A stretch of DNA of 64,000 bases from Cladorrhinum sp. PSN259 (taxonomy: Eukaryota; Ascomycota; Sordariomycetes; Sordariales; Podosporaceae): assembly GCA_033725935.1 (NCBI GenBank), contig MU867089.1:1-64000 (forward strand), given 5' to 3'. This document shows, piece after piece, positions 12,401 through 21,537 of the stretch. Positions within the stretch are counted from its first letter, which is position 1. Each line of letters opens with the position of its first letter. Under the pieces are notes generated by a model that searched no databases, had not been told where the DNA came from, and was given only the letters and a program-made list of their open reading frames with translations. The translations under genes and the position numbers were made by a program.

Positions 12401-12844
12401 CCGTCAAGAGCCATCACAGAGGTCAACTCATTCCGGACCAGCGTAAGAGACTTGAGGGGCACAGCGGGGGGTTTAAATGCAGCGAATAACCAGACTTCGC
12501 CCCCGGATGTTGCAAGTCCGTTGGGTTCGGCCTTGCCAAGGCGCAGGCTTGTACCGTCTTCACTTAATCCGCGATTGTCGGCATCCACAACGTCGATCAA
12601 TGGGCCGACTACACCGTTGCCACGACGTTATTTTGATCGAGGGACACCGGATCGGGAGGGCTTGAGTGGGATCAGCAGCATTGCCGATAAGCTTGCTGAG
12701 GAGAGGGCGTCGCGACAGTTGTCGCTGAGCCAAACGGCGATGCTGAACCGGACTAATAGTCTTAGTAGCCGAAGGAATCGCGATAGTATTGGTACCCCGC
12801 AACATGGAACATCAATGACACAGGGAACTTTGTATCACCGGTGA
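9494..12844 (+). CDS. Large Ser/Gln-rich protein with short coiled-coil segment, function unknown
   Basis: Two exons, 9494-10810 and 10898-12844, separated by an 87-nt intron (GTAAGT, branch CTAAT, TCCACAG). The frame is kept and gives 1087 residues. The protein is mostly low-complexity and probably disordered. It has Asn/Ser-rich N-terminal sequence and a CAG/CAA-coded Gln-rich stretch at about residues 130-160. Around residues 470-480 is an SFQATSPPPVARRLSD segment. At about 625-645 lies VWDELDDLKSRINRLE, a short helical or coiled-coil stretch, followed by LTGKMP, which may prompt automated 'LPXTG-like' labels. That label should not be read as cell-wall anchoring in a fungus. The last third has repeated RKSSLLLGR / RRSSLLLRT / RKTSLLLRT motifs (12185-12350), looking like basophilic kinase sites. 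No enzyme domain, signal peptide or membrane segment is seen. From memory, proteins with the DELDDLKSRI segment recur in filamentous ascomycetes. A cytoskeletal or polarity role is possible but not shown. Confidence 0.8.
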
Positions 12845-14546
12845 AAGGGTTCTTTGTTATTAAGGCGGTGACCGCCTTTTTGAACGACATTTTCTGTTTT
12901 ATTGTACTTCTTGCTACTTTTTATGAACTTGTATTACCACCAACCACCGATATCATCAAGGCTTTTCGATATGAAAAGCAACTCAACCAAACAGGGTGTC
13001 TCTCGCACACCACCATTGCATGATCCATGCGAGGAGGGGACAAACAGCGAGGGAAAGGCAGGCGTTTAGTATTTTCTGTTTTGATTAAACACCTCCCCGG
13101 GCGTGGGGAGGAGGTTCAACGGAGGGAGGGGAGCTTTTGTGTGGAGTCTTTGGCTTAAACAAAAAGAAAGCATCTTCTCTAGCGCAGAGAACCTTTTTTT
13201 TTTTTTTTTTTGATTCATTCATGACTACCAAAACCTTTTTTCTACAAAGGTCATATTTCATCTTTTTTTTTCTTCTAACCTATACTTTTTGCATGTAATG
13301 TTCTTATTTTCTTACTTATTGTCATGAAGCCCTGGTGGTGGTTGGCCATTAGGAAAGCGAGCAGGCTGGAAAGGAGTCTTTTGTTTGTATTGCCCTTTCC
13401 CTAAGGGGAAGTGGGTTTTTGTTTTGTTGGTTCATGAGGATGATCTTTGGTTGGGAAGAGAGAGCGATGTGATGGAAATGGAAACGGATTGGAATACCAC
13501 GACCTGTTCTGTCAAGAGACACAAAACCAGCAGCATTACTTGCTCGCATTCTCACATCAAAATTCGGCGTTCCTTTGCTTGGTTTTTTTTTTTCCATCCT
13601 CCTTTTCTTTTTCTGTTCTTTTTCCACTCTCACACATGGACTCGAGGTATTTTATTTTTGTGCTTGTATGGGTGGAATCTGATGGGGCGCGGAAATGGAA
13701 TTGGAAGGAAAGGAAAATGGCAAGGCTGGGCAGGGTTGGCTGGTTGGTTAGGAAGAGAGAGGAAATGGAAAGGAAAGGGCTTTCATAGGTTGTAAGGGGG
13801 TCATGGAAGGGAATGGAAAGGAAAGACAAGCAAAAGGGGAGAGGGATAGGTAAGCAGCGTAAGGGAAGTTTATCATCATAAGCGATATGGATTCTTTTTT
13901 TTTTGTTTACTTTTCATGAAGAGGGGGGTCGGGTGAGGGGAGGTAAATTAGAGGAAGTTTGTATGTATAGAAGTTTTCTTGGGCTCATTAAATCTGGAAA
14001 TGGGGAGACAACAGGTCAGGCAAGGGGTGGGGAAACATTTAATGTGTTAACGTGTGCTGCGGAGAATTTGTTTGTCATCATTTGAATTATTTATTTTAAG
14101 CATTCTGTTTCATGGATACAAAGTCGTTAAGCCTTTTTCATTTGCGGTTTTTTTTTTCTTTTTTTTTCTTTTTTTTTCTTTTTTTTTCTTTTTTTTTCTT
14201 TTTTTTTCTTTTTTTTTCTTTTTTTTTCTTTTTTTTTCTTTTTCTTTCTTTTTTTTTCTTTTTCTTTCTTTTTTTTTCTTTTTCTTTCTTTTGGTGTTGT
14301 CTGCGTTCATTGTGCTGCGAGGGGTTTGTTTGTTTATGTGGTGGGAGTTGAGGATACACTCAGCCATGATGATTCTATAGACTATGACAGATGATACATA
14401 ACACTCTTTATTATTCTCTTCCGTATACCATACTCCCTTGTTTTAGAATGTCTGTCTCTCTGTTTTTTTTAAACTGTTGGTGACTAGGTACGTATCATAA
14501 GTGAGGTGAAAAGAGAGAGAGACAAAAACAAAAACAAAAAAAAAGA
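12845..14546. other. Low-complexity intergenic region
   Basis: This is 3' flanking DNA of the preceding gene. It contains a GC-rich inverted repeat (CCTCCCC, 6-nt loop, GGGGAGG near 13093), a T tract of more than 20 at about 13194-13212, purine-rich GGAAAGG-type runs at 13690-13850 and the T-rich minisatellite at 14148-14292. Open frames over these tracts are composition artefacts. No gene is supported. Confidence 0.55.
14148..14292. repeat. 10-bp T-rich minisatellite (TTTTTTTCTT)n
   Basis: About fourteen copies of a 10-bp unit of T with a single C. The last copies also carry TTTCTTTC variants. The polypyrimidine tract strongly separates strand composition. The Lys/Phe-rich open frames on both strands are artefacts of the repeat. 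Confidence 0.95.
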
Positions 14547-15581
14547 GAATTCTTGTTTAACTTTAAGCGTTATCGAGCATAACCGGGGAAAAAGTAAATC
14601 CCGAATAATTGTGCAGTCAAAATCCCAATCCACTTTGTGCAATGCATGTCACATGATTATCACATGACATCGCTCTGTTGACTATCTGCCACGACGACGG
14701 CCACAACCAAGAAACCACACTAGGTAGCCTTCTTCCACTTCAAATACTTCCTCCCACCCACCTTCTACCCATCCATCTTCTTCCCACCCATCTTCTTCAA
14801 TAACACACCACACTTAAACCTCCGGGCAAACAAATCTCGAGAGACCCGTACCAGTAGGTCCTGTATTCGTGAGAAGGCTTGTCCCCGTGCCAGCCAACAG
14901 AACCCCGCCTTACAGTCCGAACTAACTAATCGAACGAGCACTCTCCTTATTACTACAGGGCACTGTGACCAGCCCGATTCCGACATGGCCATTGTTCTGC
15001 CTTGGGCGAGGTATCTCTTGATAAAGATGTCGGAATCGGGCTGGTCATGCTTTACAGTGATGGGGAGAGTGCTCGTTCGATCGGTTGGTTCAGACTGCAA
15101 GGCTAGGGTTCTGTCTGTTAGTTAGCACGGGGACAAGCCTTCTCACGAACGCAGGTAAGCAGGCAGGGCCAGAAGCTAGACTTACTGGTACGGGTCTCTC
15201 GCGACTAGCTTGCCCGGAGGTTCAAGTGTGTTGTTGAAGGGAGAAGAAGGGTGGGAAGAAGATGGATGGGAGGAAGTATTTGAAATGGACGATGGATTGC
15301 GAAGAAGGTTTGCCTAGTGTGTGTGCCAGCTGGCCTTATCACCATATCTAGTAACGGTTGAAGGCATCCAGAGATCTTGGTTATAGGCGTCGTCGTGGCG
15401 CCTGCGACCGAGTCGTGGCAGATAGTCAACCGAGCCATGTCATGTGAGAAGTATGTGACATGTTTTGCGCAGATAAAGTGGATTAGAAGCGTCATGTATA
15501 ATTGTTCGGCTTCTATTTTATCTTATTTTAATTTTTTTTTTTCCCGTTATGCCCGATCACGCTTGACTTAAACAGGATTTC
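14547..15581. repeat. About 1-kb imperfect inverted repeat (foldback-like element)
   Basis: Two long arms, about 14547-14987 and 15028-15581, are reverse complements of each other around a 40-nt spacer. Perfectly matching blocks include 14970-14987 with 15028-15045 (18 bp) and 14871-14890 with 15125-15144 (20 bp). A third pair is the GAGCACTCTCC block near 14936 with its complement near 15066. Farther out, a GTTGACTATCTGCCACGAC block (about 14678) pairs with its complement at about 15412-15430. The outermost arms still match (GTTTAA..AAGCG..ATCG.GCATAAC). Indels of about 90 nt in total separate the outer arms. Arm differences look mostly like C/T and G/A transitions. No transposase frame lies inside. 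It may be a non-autonomous foldback element or MITE, or an inverted duplication; a transcript would form a long hairpin. Confidence 0.88.
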
Positions 15582-15855
15582 AAAATATCTATCAAATTGA
15601 AGGAAAAAAAGTGAAGTTTTATTAGGAAACGCATTTAATTACGCTGTTACTTAGGAAGACTCATAGTCTTGGACCGCTTTAAATACAGTTGAATCCATCT
15701 CCCTTTTGCTTCTTGTATGAATGACAAATTTAAAAACAAACAAGAACAGAATACTGCTCTCAGAACAAATGGAAACCCGCAACCTCTGCTTGACAGTCTT
15801 GTTTCTCTCCGAAAGTAATAGTCACCCCTTGATATCAAGTTACAAGTGAAATAGC

Positions 15856-16185
15856 TTACCAACCCCTCATCGGCGAATGACTCAAATATTGGTATTGACA
15901 AGGCACCGCCCCATTTTCTTGGAGACAACAGGCGTAAACAGGCTCATCCAGCTGGTGGGGCGTGACTCCAATTCGTAAAAGGTCGTTGAGGTCTAATGCG
16001 GGATTATCAAGCAGATACTTGAACTGAACCAAGTTACCCGGGTGATGCCAGCCACATCTTCTGTACCCGTCGCCAAACATGTCAAACTTTTCGATTACGG
16101 CCAGCGGATAAAATGTATCGCAATGCTCGCAAATAAACATCCCGCACGACGCTAAATCTGGGAGCACGGCCATTTGCGGCACTGG

Positions 16186-16219
<34 letters not shown>

Positions 16220-16314
16220 CTCGTTACGGGTGCGTTTCCATTTCCCCTCAAGGACTCGTGCGAGGGAGGATACCCGGTCATTGATTGGGAAGAGGGGTTG
16301 GTATATGAAGACAT
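15856..16314 (-). CDS. Small Cys/His-rich protein with polyglutamine tract (CHORD-like metal-binding pattern)
   Basis: Single-exon model of 152 residues, with ATG at 16314. The N-terminus is Ser/Pro/Asn-rich with 11 glutamines (residues 33-43). A Cys/His domain follows: CEHC at 62-65, C87 in RRCGWHHPGN, then VYACCLQ, eight residues between the CC and the next Cys, and a His seven residues after that. The order CxxC, C-x2-HHPG, CC, C, H resembles the ligand order of CHORD-type zinc modules, so zinc binding is plausible but inferred. The protein at 16816-17248 on the opposite strand has the same pattern with the same CC-to-C-to-H spacing. The stop overlaps a good splice donor (TTG/GTAAGC), so the true C-terminus may continue in another exon. 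Function unknown. Confidence 0.6.
16186..16218 (-). repeat. (CAA)11 trinucleotide repeat coding for Gln11
   Basis: Eleven perfect TTG units on the plus strand are read as CAA codons in the minus-strand gene. All Gln codons in the run are CAA, which makes length change by slippage likely. Confidence 0.97.
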
Positions 16315-16647
16315 GATATGATCGTAATGCTTCGTCTTTTTCTTACTTGCTGAAAGTAATCGATATTGTGTGGTGCTATCGTCATGTAAATGTAAATATT
16401 GACGTTTTTTCTTTCTTTCTGGAGAGAGTGTCGACTGCTTGGAGAAACGCAACCACAGTTTATCCAAACTCGGGACTTTAATTTGGAACCACAGGACGCC
16501 ACAATGCACCTATGTACCTGACTTTGAGCACGACAGAAAGCATAACCACCCAGTGGGAAAGTGCGTCTTTCATTTCTTCCCCTCTTTGGAAGGTCGGATG
16601 ACCGACCGCGGGCAGTGACCTAGAATCAATCTCCTTCATCAAGAATC

Positions 16648-16815
16648 ATGGCAGGAACCAACCCTTCCTTTTCCTCCTCAGGGGAGACCGACCAGTCAGG
16701 AAAACTCAAAAAGAAATCGTCACGTCTCAGGTTCGGCAGACTGTTCTCCCGGACAAAAACCTCCGCCTCTCTTGCCAGATCTCCTCCTCCATTTGCACCT
16801 CAACCGCTCTCATGA
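16648..16815 (+). other. 55-codon ORF immediately upstream of, and in frame with, the second Cys/His-rich gene
   Basis: ATG at 16648; TGA at 16813-16815 abuts the ATG at 16816 (TGAATG). The peptide is Ser/Lys/Arg-rich (GKLKKKSSRLRFGRLFSR). It is either an upstream ORF or the real N-terminus of the following gene with a missed intron across the stop. I found no strong donor/acceptor pair that removes the TGA. Confidence 0.35.
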
Positions 16816-17248
16816 ATGAAAGAAGTCTCCCCCCCATCGCGGCTTCTGTACGAATGCGTACGATGCCATAGACCGTTTTACCTACCTATCGATCCACACG
16901 ATAGGGAAGGTCTAAGGAGGTGTGTTACGCACCATCCAGGGGAATTTACCTTCCCGCTACTTTTGTCAACTCACACAGACTAATGGATGCAACATTTTTA
17001 AGAAAAAAAGCTACGAAACAACAATCGCCGATATTCTCCACAAAAACAAACAACCCCCCTGCAAAGACGACTGGTTTGGCAATAAGGAAGTATTTAGTTG
17101 CTGCTTGCAGTCTTTGAAAGCTCGCGGGTGTCAGTACATTAGGAAGGCGCATGTGCCGTATGTTGGTGGTGATCAGGAGAGTGAAGGAGAAAAATTTGAT
17201 GATACGGAGGGTATCAAGAAAGATTTCAAGAAGGGGGGCGATGTTTGA
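16816..17248 (+). CDS. Small Cys/His-rich protein, paralogue of the divergent neighbour
   Basis: Two-exon model: 16816-16964 and 17011-17248. The 46-nt intron (GTCAAC, branch GACTAAT, AAAAAAAG) joins two frames that are otherwise one base out of register and gives 128 residues. The domain reads YECVRC, then RRCVTHHPGE, then VFSCCLQ, eight residues, Cys, six residues, His. The HHPG-to-CC distance (37 residues) is close to that in the opposite-strand gene at 15856-16314 (35), which supports the splice. The tail is acidic/Lys-rich (about 100-128). Zinc binding is inferred from ligand order. The two genes are transcribed away from each other, consistent with an inverted local duplication. The start is uncertain because an in-frame ORF ends directly before it. 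Function unknown. Confidence 0.5.
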
Positions 17249-17703
17249 TGAATATAAAGTAATGGAGTAGATGACGCACAATGAATGGAAAGTTATGGGA
17301 TGATGGAACTGGTTGAATGGGGCGTTAAAGCTTTACGTTCGTACATACTAGCTACAGGGACAGTAGGGCCGCATTCAACAAATATCTTGGGTTCGATGAG
17401 ACAAAACTGGAAAATAAGAAGTTGAAAACAAAATAAAAAATAAAAAAATAAAAAAATAAAAAATTATTATAAGAATAGGAAATTTGTCTGTAAAACTGGT
17501 ATAATTACCACCCCAGTTCTTCTGTAAAAAAGAAATCCCCAGGATCTCCATTGGATACTAATACAACCCCCTTCCGCACCCCATCCATCCCTATTACCCC
17601 TGCCCCATTCTTTCTTTGTTCTGTACGTTCTTTATCAAACCATCCCACTCCCCCTCGTCCAAATCCCACTGACAACGACAAACGACCGCTCGACAACAAG
17701 TAC
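17249..17703. other. Short intergenic region with A-rich tract
   Basis: 3' flanks of the Cys/His-rich gene (plus) and the pheromone receptor gene (minus). It contains a run of AAAATAAAA-type repeats at about 17425-17465. No gene is seen. Confidence 0.6.
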
Positions 17704-19589
17704 CTAGCTTGCCGGCCTGTCGACGTCATTGTCATCATTCTCATCATCGTCCTTTTCTCCCCTCGTGGTATTAATCCTGGTCTCGACCCTAACCACACCC
17801 TTTTTTTTTCTTTTCGTAATACCCTTCTCTACATCCCCCTCCCTCTCCCTCTCCTTGGCCTTTTCGCTGTTATTCCCGTCTTCGTCGTCGGCATCATCCT
17901 TACTGCCGACCCAAACGCGCGTATCAACACCCACGCTCTGCTGGTTCAGGTCTTCCCACGCACCTGCAGCTACAGTCGACCTGGGGGATACGGACGCGGA
18001 CTCACTCTGCTGCTGCTGCTGGTGTCTGCGGAAGGGGATGGGGATGGAAACGCTCACTGTCGGGAAGTGGTGAATCGAAACAGGCTGTGACGGGGAAGAA
18101 GGAGCAGAGGAAACAGGAGTGGTGATGACAAACGGTGGTCTCGTCATTGCAGGAGGCGGTTGTTGTGAGTCAGAGTGAAGTTGGGAGGAGTAAGCGTCTA
18201 TTTCCTTTGCTGAGAGGTCTGGCCAGGGGTTTTGGTTTTTTTGTTGTTGAGAGGAAGAAGAAGGCGAGGGAGACGAGATGGAGGCGTGTTCTACAGTTGG
18301 TAGGAGGGATGCCTTGCGGTGGGAGTTGTTGTTGGTACTAGTTTAGGTCACAGTTAGAAAGAGATGTTACGGGTTATGAAAAGAAAAAGTAAGGCAACAA
18401 GAACTGGGGAGAGGAGGGAAGAAACATACCTGTTAGAGGTACTCCTCAACGGACGCAAGAAACTAGACCACCACGAAGGAGAAGACCCCTTATTCCTTGG
18501 TTTGAGCTTGATTTCCTGCCGAAGCTGGGGAAACAAGTAGCCCAGACCGAAGAGCAGCAAGACCTTGCGATAAGCGTTGAGTGCCTCGATCGTGGTGCCG
18601 AAGGGGACGAATAGAACCAATCCAGAGATCTCGGGAATGTAAGCAGTTGTCAACTGCTCAAAGTGCATCATGTCAGACGTCGTGAAGCTGATGAATTTGC
18701 TGTTGAACGGGTCCGGACCGAAATGGAACGAGTCAAAGTCGAAGGGCTTGTCCCACGGCATGCCTGCCATTATGTTCCTCACGAACAAGGTGAGACACAA
18801 AGGCAAGACGACGACGATGCAGCTGAGGGTAGTGAAGTAGAGCTTCTTTCTTACTCTCCCTTGTCTGGCGGCTGCTACGCTGTCCTGAGACATGATGATT
18901 TTCTTGGTGGCCGATTCGATCTTGCGGTAACGATAAAACGTAAGCCCAGCCATGATGGCGGATCCAGTGATGAATATGGGCGTGGGAAGGACATAAAAGA
19001 TGAGGAAAAGCCAGTTGGGCATGTAGTAAACACCGCAGCCTACCAGGGTCGAGATATTATATCGACCGACTGCAAGGGGATAAGTGAGCACCAGTTGAAT
19101 GAAGGGAACGGTAAAGATGACGAAAGCTGATATGACGCGGTGTCGTTTCCTCTCGTGGGAGTTGAGTGAGGTGACTCTATCGACTGCACACTTGGCTGCT
19201 AGACCGCGCATGACTTCGAACAGACAAATGTTGAAGGCTGTTGAAAGAGGGAAGAGAAGGTACGCCTGCATGTCGCACCACCCGTAGCCTGCGAACCAGG
19301 TTGATACGTTGTCGTTGGGCCAGATGAGAGAGTTAACGATGGTGAGGAAGTTGAGGATCATGGTGATGGCACAGAGCATCATGCCTGAGAACTCTCCATT
19401 GCGGTAGAGGAGACGGCCTGGGATCCAGGTGATGAGGAGGGAGAGGATACCGAGGAAGACTCTGAAGAAGAGGTTGACTTGAAGAGCTGGGTATGTGTAT
19501 GGAGGATCTGGACCGATGCGTTCCTCTGGTGTTGTGGTGAAGCCAAACATGGCCCACTTGTTGGCTGTGCTGCCTGTTGGTGAAGACAT
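17704..19589 (-). CDS. pre-1: Ste3-type (a-factor-like, lipopeptide) mating pheromone receptor
   Basis: Two exons on the minus strand, 19589-18430 and 18337-17704. The 92-nt intron (GTATGT; TCTAAC branch; CTAG) keeps the frame and gives 597 residues. Residues about 30-385 hold seven hydrophobic segments of a class D GPCR. Recognisable are LLITWIPGRLLYRNGEF in the first loop region, LTYPLAVGRYNISTLVGCG before segment 5, RVRKKLYFTTLSCIVVVLPLC at segment 6 and EISGLVLFVPFGTT at segment 7. These fit the Ste3/PRE-1 family, which senses the farnesylated partner pheromone and signals through a heterotrimeric G protein to the mating MAPK cascade. The cytoplasmic tail (about 380-597) is long, Ser/Gln-rich and ends in charged KRKKKGVVRVET and Asp-rich sequence. 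The tail end was taken at the first stop, 17704; a further short intron is possible. Family assignment is firm. Confidence 0.9.
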
Positions 19590-20531
19590 CTTGATGGTCT
19601 GCTAACGTATACGAAAATAGGGGCTTGTCGGCTTGCTTGAAGCTGTCTTGGAAATTGCCTTGAACCAATGACAAGGACAGGATGCAAAAGACAAGAAGAG
19701 AGAGAAGAGGGAACAGCTCAAGAACTACACGATAAAGTATTCCATGTCGTGGGTGTGTGTTTATTGTGTGATTCGGGTTATTGTGAGGCTATAAGAGATG
19801 CAGCAGCTTATTGAAGGGGACGAGGTCTATTGCAGCAATAAAAAATTTGCAACATGATGTTGAACTCATGATGTGTGGCAGATGCATCATATTGCTGAAA
19901 CTGGATCTATTGGCTTATTCAGATGTCTATTCAGACCCAAAAAGGGGAAACCTCAGGGACCGAAAGGGGTCTCGGCCCCGAAGTCAACAAAGGGAAACCC
20001 CAGCATTCTGGTTCTCTGCCAGGTTTATCTAAAGCTTCAAATCTAGAGCATGTCTTGATTTTAATGTGACGCTGAGGTTCGGTTGATGATACATCACGGT
20101 GTCTGAAGTGTTTAGGTTTGGATGAGATTAGCAGGACAGGGTGTTTATTGACTTATTGTGTTGTGTTTATTCAGAGTTTATTGTGTACAAAAAGGGGTGT
20201 TGGCGATGGATCGAAAAAAATTATAAATGGAAATAAGACTTTCAAGCTCGCTGCGGCTTATGAGGTAGTCGGGGAAATTGCCTGCATGCAGTGATTGGTG
20301 AGAGGGAAGGAGTGATGGTGTTGATGAAGAAACATGTTCAGCCACGGGAAGACAGTGTGGCTGCTCATAATCAGCCACATTTATGCACGTACCCCAGTCG
20401 CGTTCAAACGCGCCATACCCCATATCGTGCACTAGTAATTTACGAAATCGAAATCCGCGACATATCAATCCCATTCCAGCAGTTGTCGCAAGTACCTACC
20501 CCTCCAACCTCCCACACACATCACAGCAAAA
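19590..20531. other. Divergent promoter region between pre-1 and the mtSSB gene
   Basis: A 942-bp gap between divergent start codons. It contains several TTATTGTG / TTATTGTGT elements (about 19755-19775 and 20147-20185), which may be shared regulatory words or chance. No gene is supported. Confidence 0.5.
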
Positions 20532-21090
20532 ATGTCGGCCTTCCTTCGCAACGCCTCTCGTGCCATTGCCCGCCCTGCCGTGGCGGCACGCTCATTCTCT
20601 TCCACCGCCAAGCGCGACGTTGCCCGCATTACCATCGTCGGCAACCTCGCCGATACCCCCGAGATCCGCGCCTCAAGCACTGGCAGAGAGTATCTTCGCT
20701 ACTCGGTCGCCAGCAACACCGGTTTCAAGGATAACCGCGTCACCAGCTGGTTCAACGTCACCAGCTTCATTGGCGAGGGCCCCCAGCGTGACTTCTTGTC
20801 CCGTCTTGACAAGGGGTAGGAAAGACTCTGGTCTTGTTAAATCGAATTGGGCATCAATTGCTAATGGGACGTTGTCATGATGTAGAACTCTCGTCATGGT
20901 CGAGGGTGAAGCCAGTATCAACACCTATACCGATGCTGAGGGCAAGGCCAGACAGACATTGAGCATTATCCAGAGTAAGTGGTTTTGCCCTCGCCCTTCG
21001 TTATGTCTTGTCGCTAATAACTGTGAAGGGAACATTGAGGTTCTCAGACGTCCTTTCCGTGGTGGTCAGGAGGGTGGCGAGCACCAGTAA
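20532..21090 (+). CDS. rim1: Mitochondrial single-stranded DNA-binding protein (Rim1/mtSSB)
   Basis: Three exons, 20532-20815, 20886-20974 and 21029-21090, give 144 residues. Both introns have GT..AG ends and the frame closes exactly. The N-terminus (SAFLRNASRAIARPAVAARSF) is an Arg/Ala/Ser-rich mitochondrial targeting sequence. The rest is an OB fold of the bacterial SSB type: ARITIVGNLADTPEIR, YSVASN..., SWFNVTSF, TLVMVEGEASINTYTDAEGKARQTLSIIQ. It coats single-stranded mtDNA during replication and repair. Length matches the family (135-150). It sits in tandem 448 bp before mto1, another mitochondrial gene. Confidence 0.93.
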
Positions 21091-21537
21091 ACTGTGAACC
21101 TCCTGGTGCTGCTGTGATGCTGTGTGGGCTTAGACCATCATCTAGGAATGAATGCTGGATCTCTTTCCTAGACGTAATTGGGGGCAAACCTCCTCTCCAC
21201 TTCCAAAGTGGCTGTAAGAATCAGACATGAGATGGAAAAGAAGCATTATATTTTTGTACAATTATCTATGATACCGAAAATTTCCTTTTGTGTTTTTTTT
21301 TTGAAAAAAATGGGTATTTCTTTTTCTCGTTACTTTTTTTCTTCATGCCCCGCGCAGCTGAGACACTTGTTGACAGCAATGTACGGCAGGGGTAAAAATA
21401 GTAAAAGCTTATCGCCAACATCTTATCTTATCAATTAATTTGCGACGAACCGCCCGCCATCAACTGCCAGTGCATTATTATTTCCAGGTACAATTCCATT
21501 GTTGCAACATCTTTCCTGGCTGGCGCAAACCACCAAG
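21091..21537. other. Intergenic region between mtSSB and mto1
   Basis: 3' UTR of the mtSSB gene and promoter/leader of mto1. It has a T tract near 21295 and an A/T-rich core. Nothing else is seen. Confidence 0.6.

Noticed and set aside
13385..13829. ORFs of 90-136 codons on both strands
   Set aside because: Built on GGAAATGGAAAGG-type purine repeats; no protein-like pattern.
14110..14380. Lys- or Phe-rich ORFs on both strands across the T-rich array
   Set aside because: They arise from the 10-bp homopyrimidine repeat; no codon structure beyond the repeat.
17505..17798. Additional C-terminal exon of the pheromone receptor
   Set aside because: It is an open frame, but joining it needs a weak donor inside the Asp-rich tail; the simple stop at 17704 is preferred.
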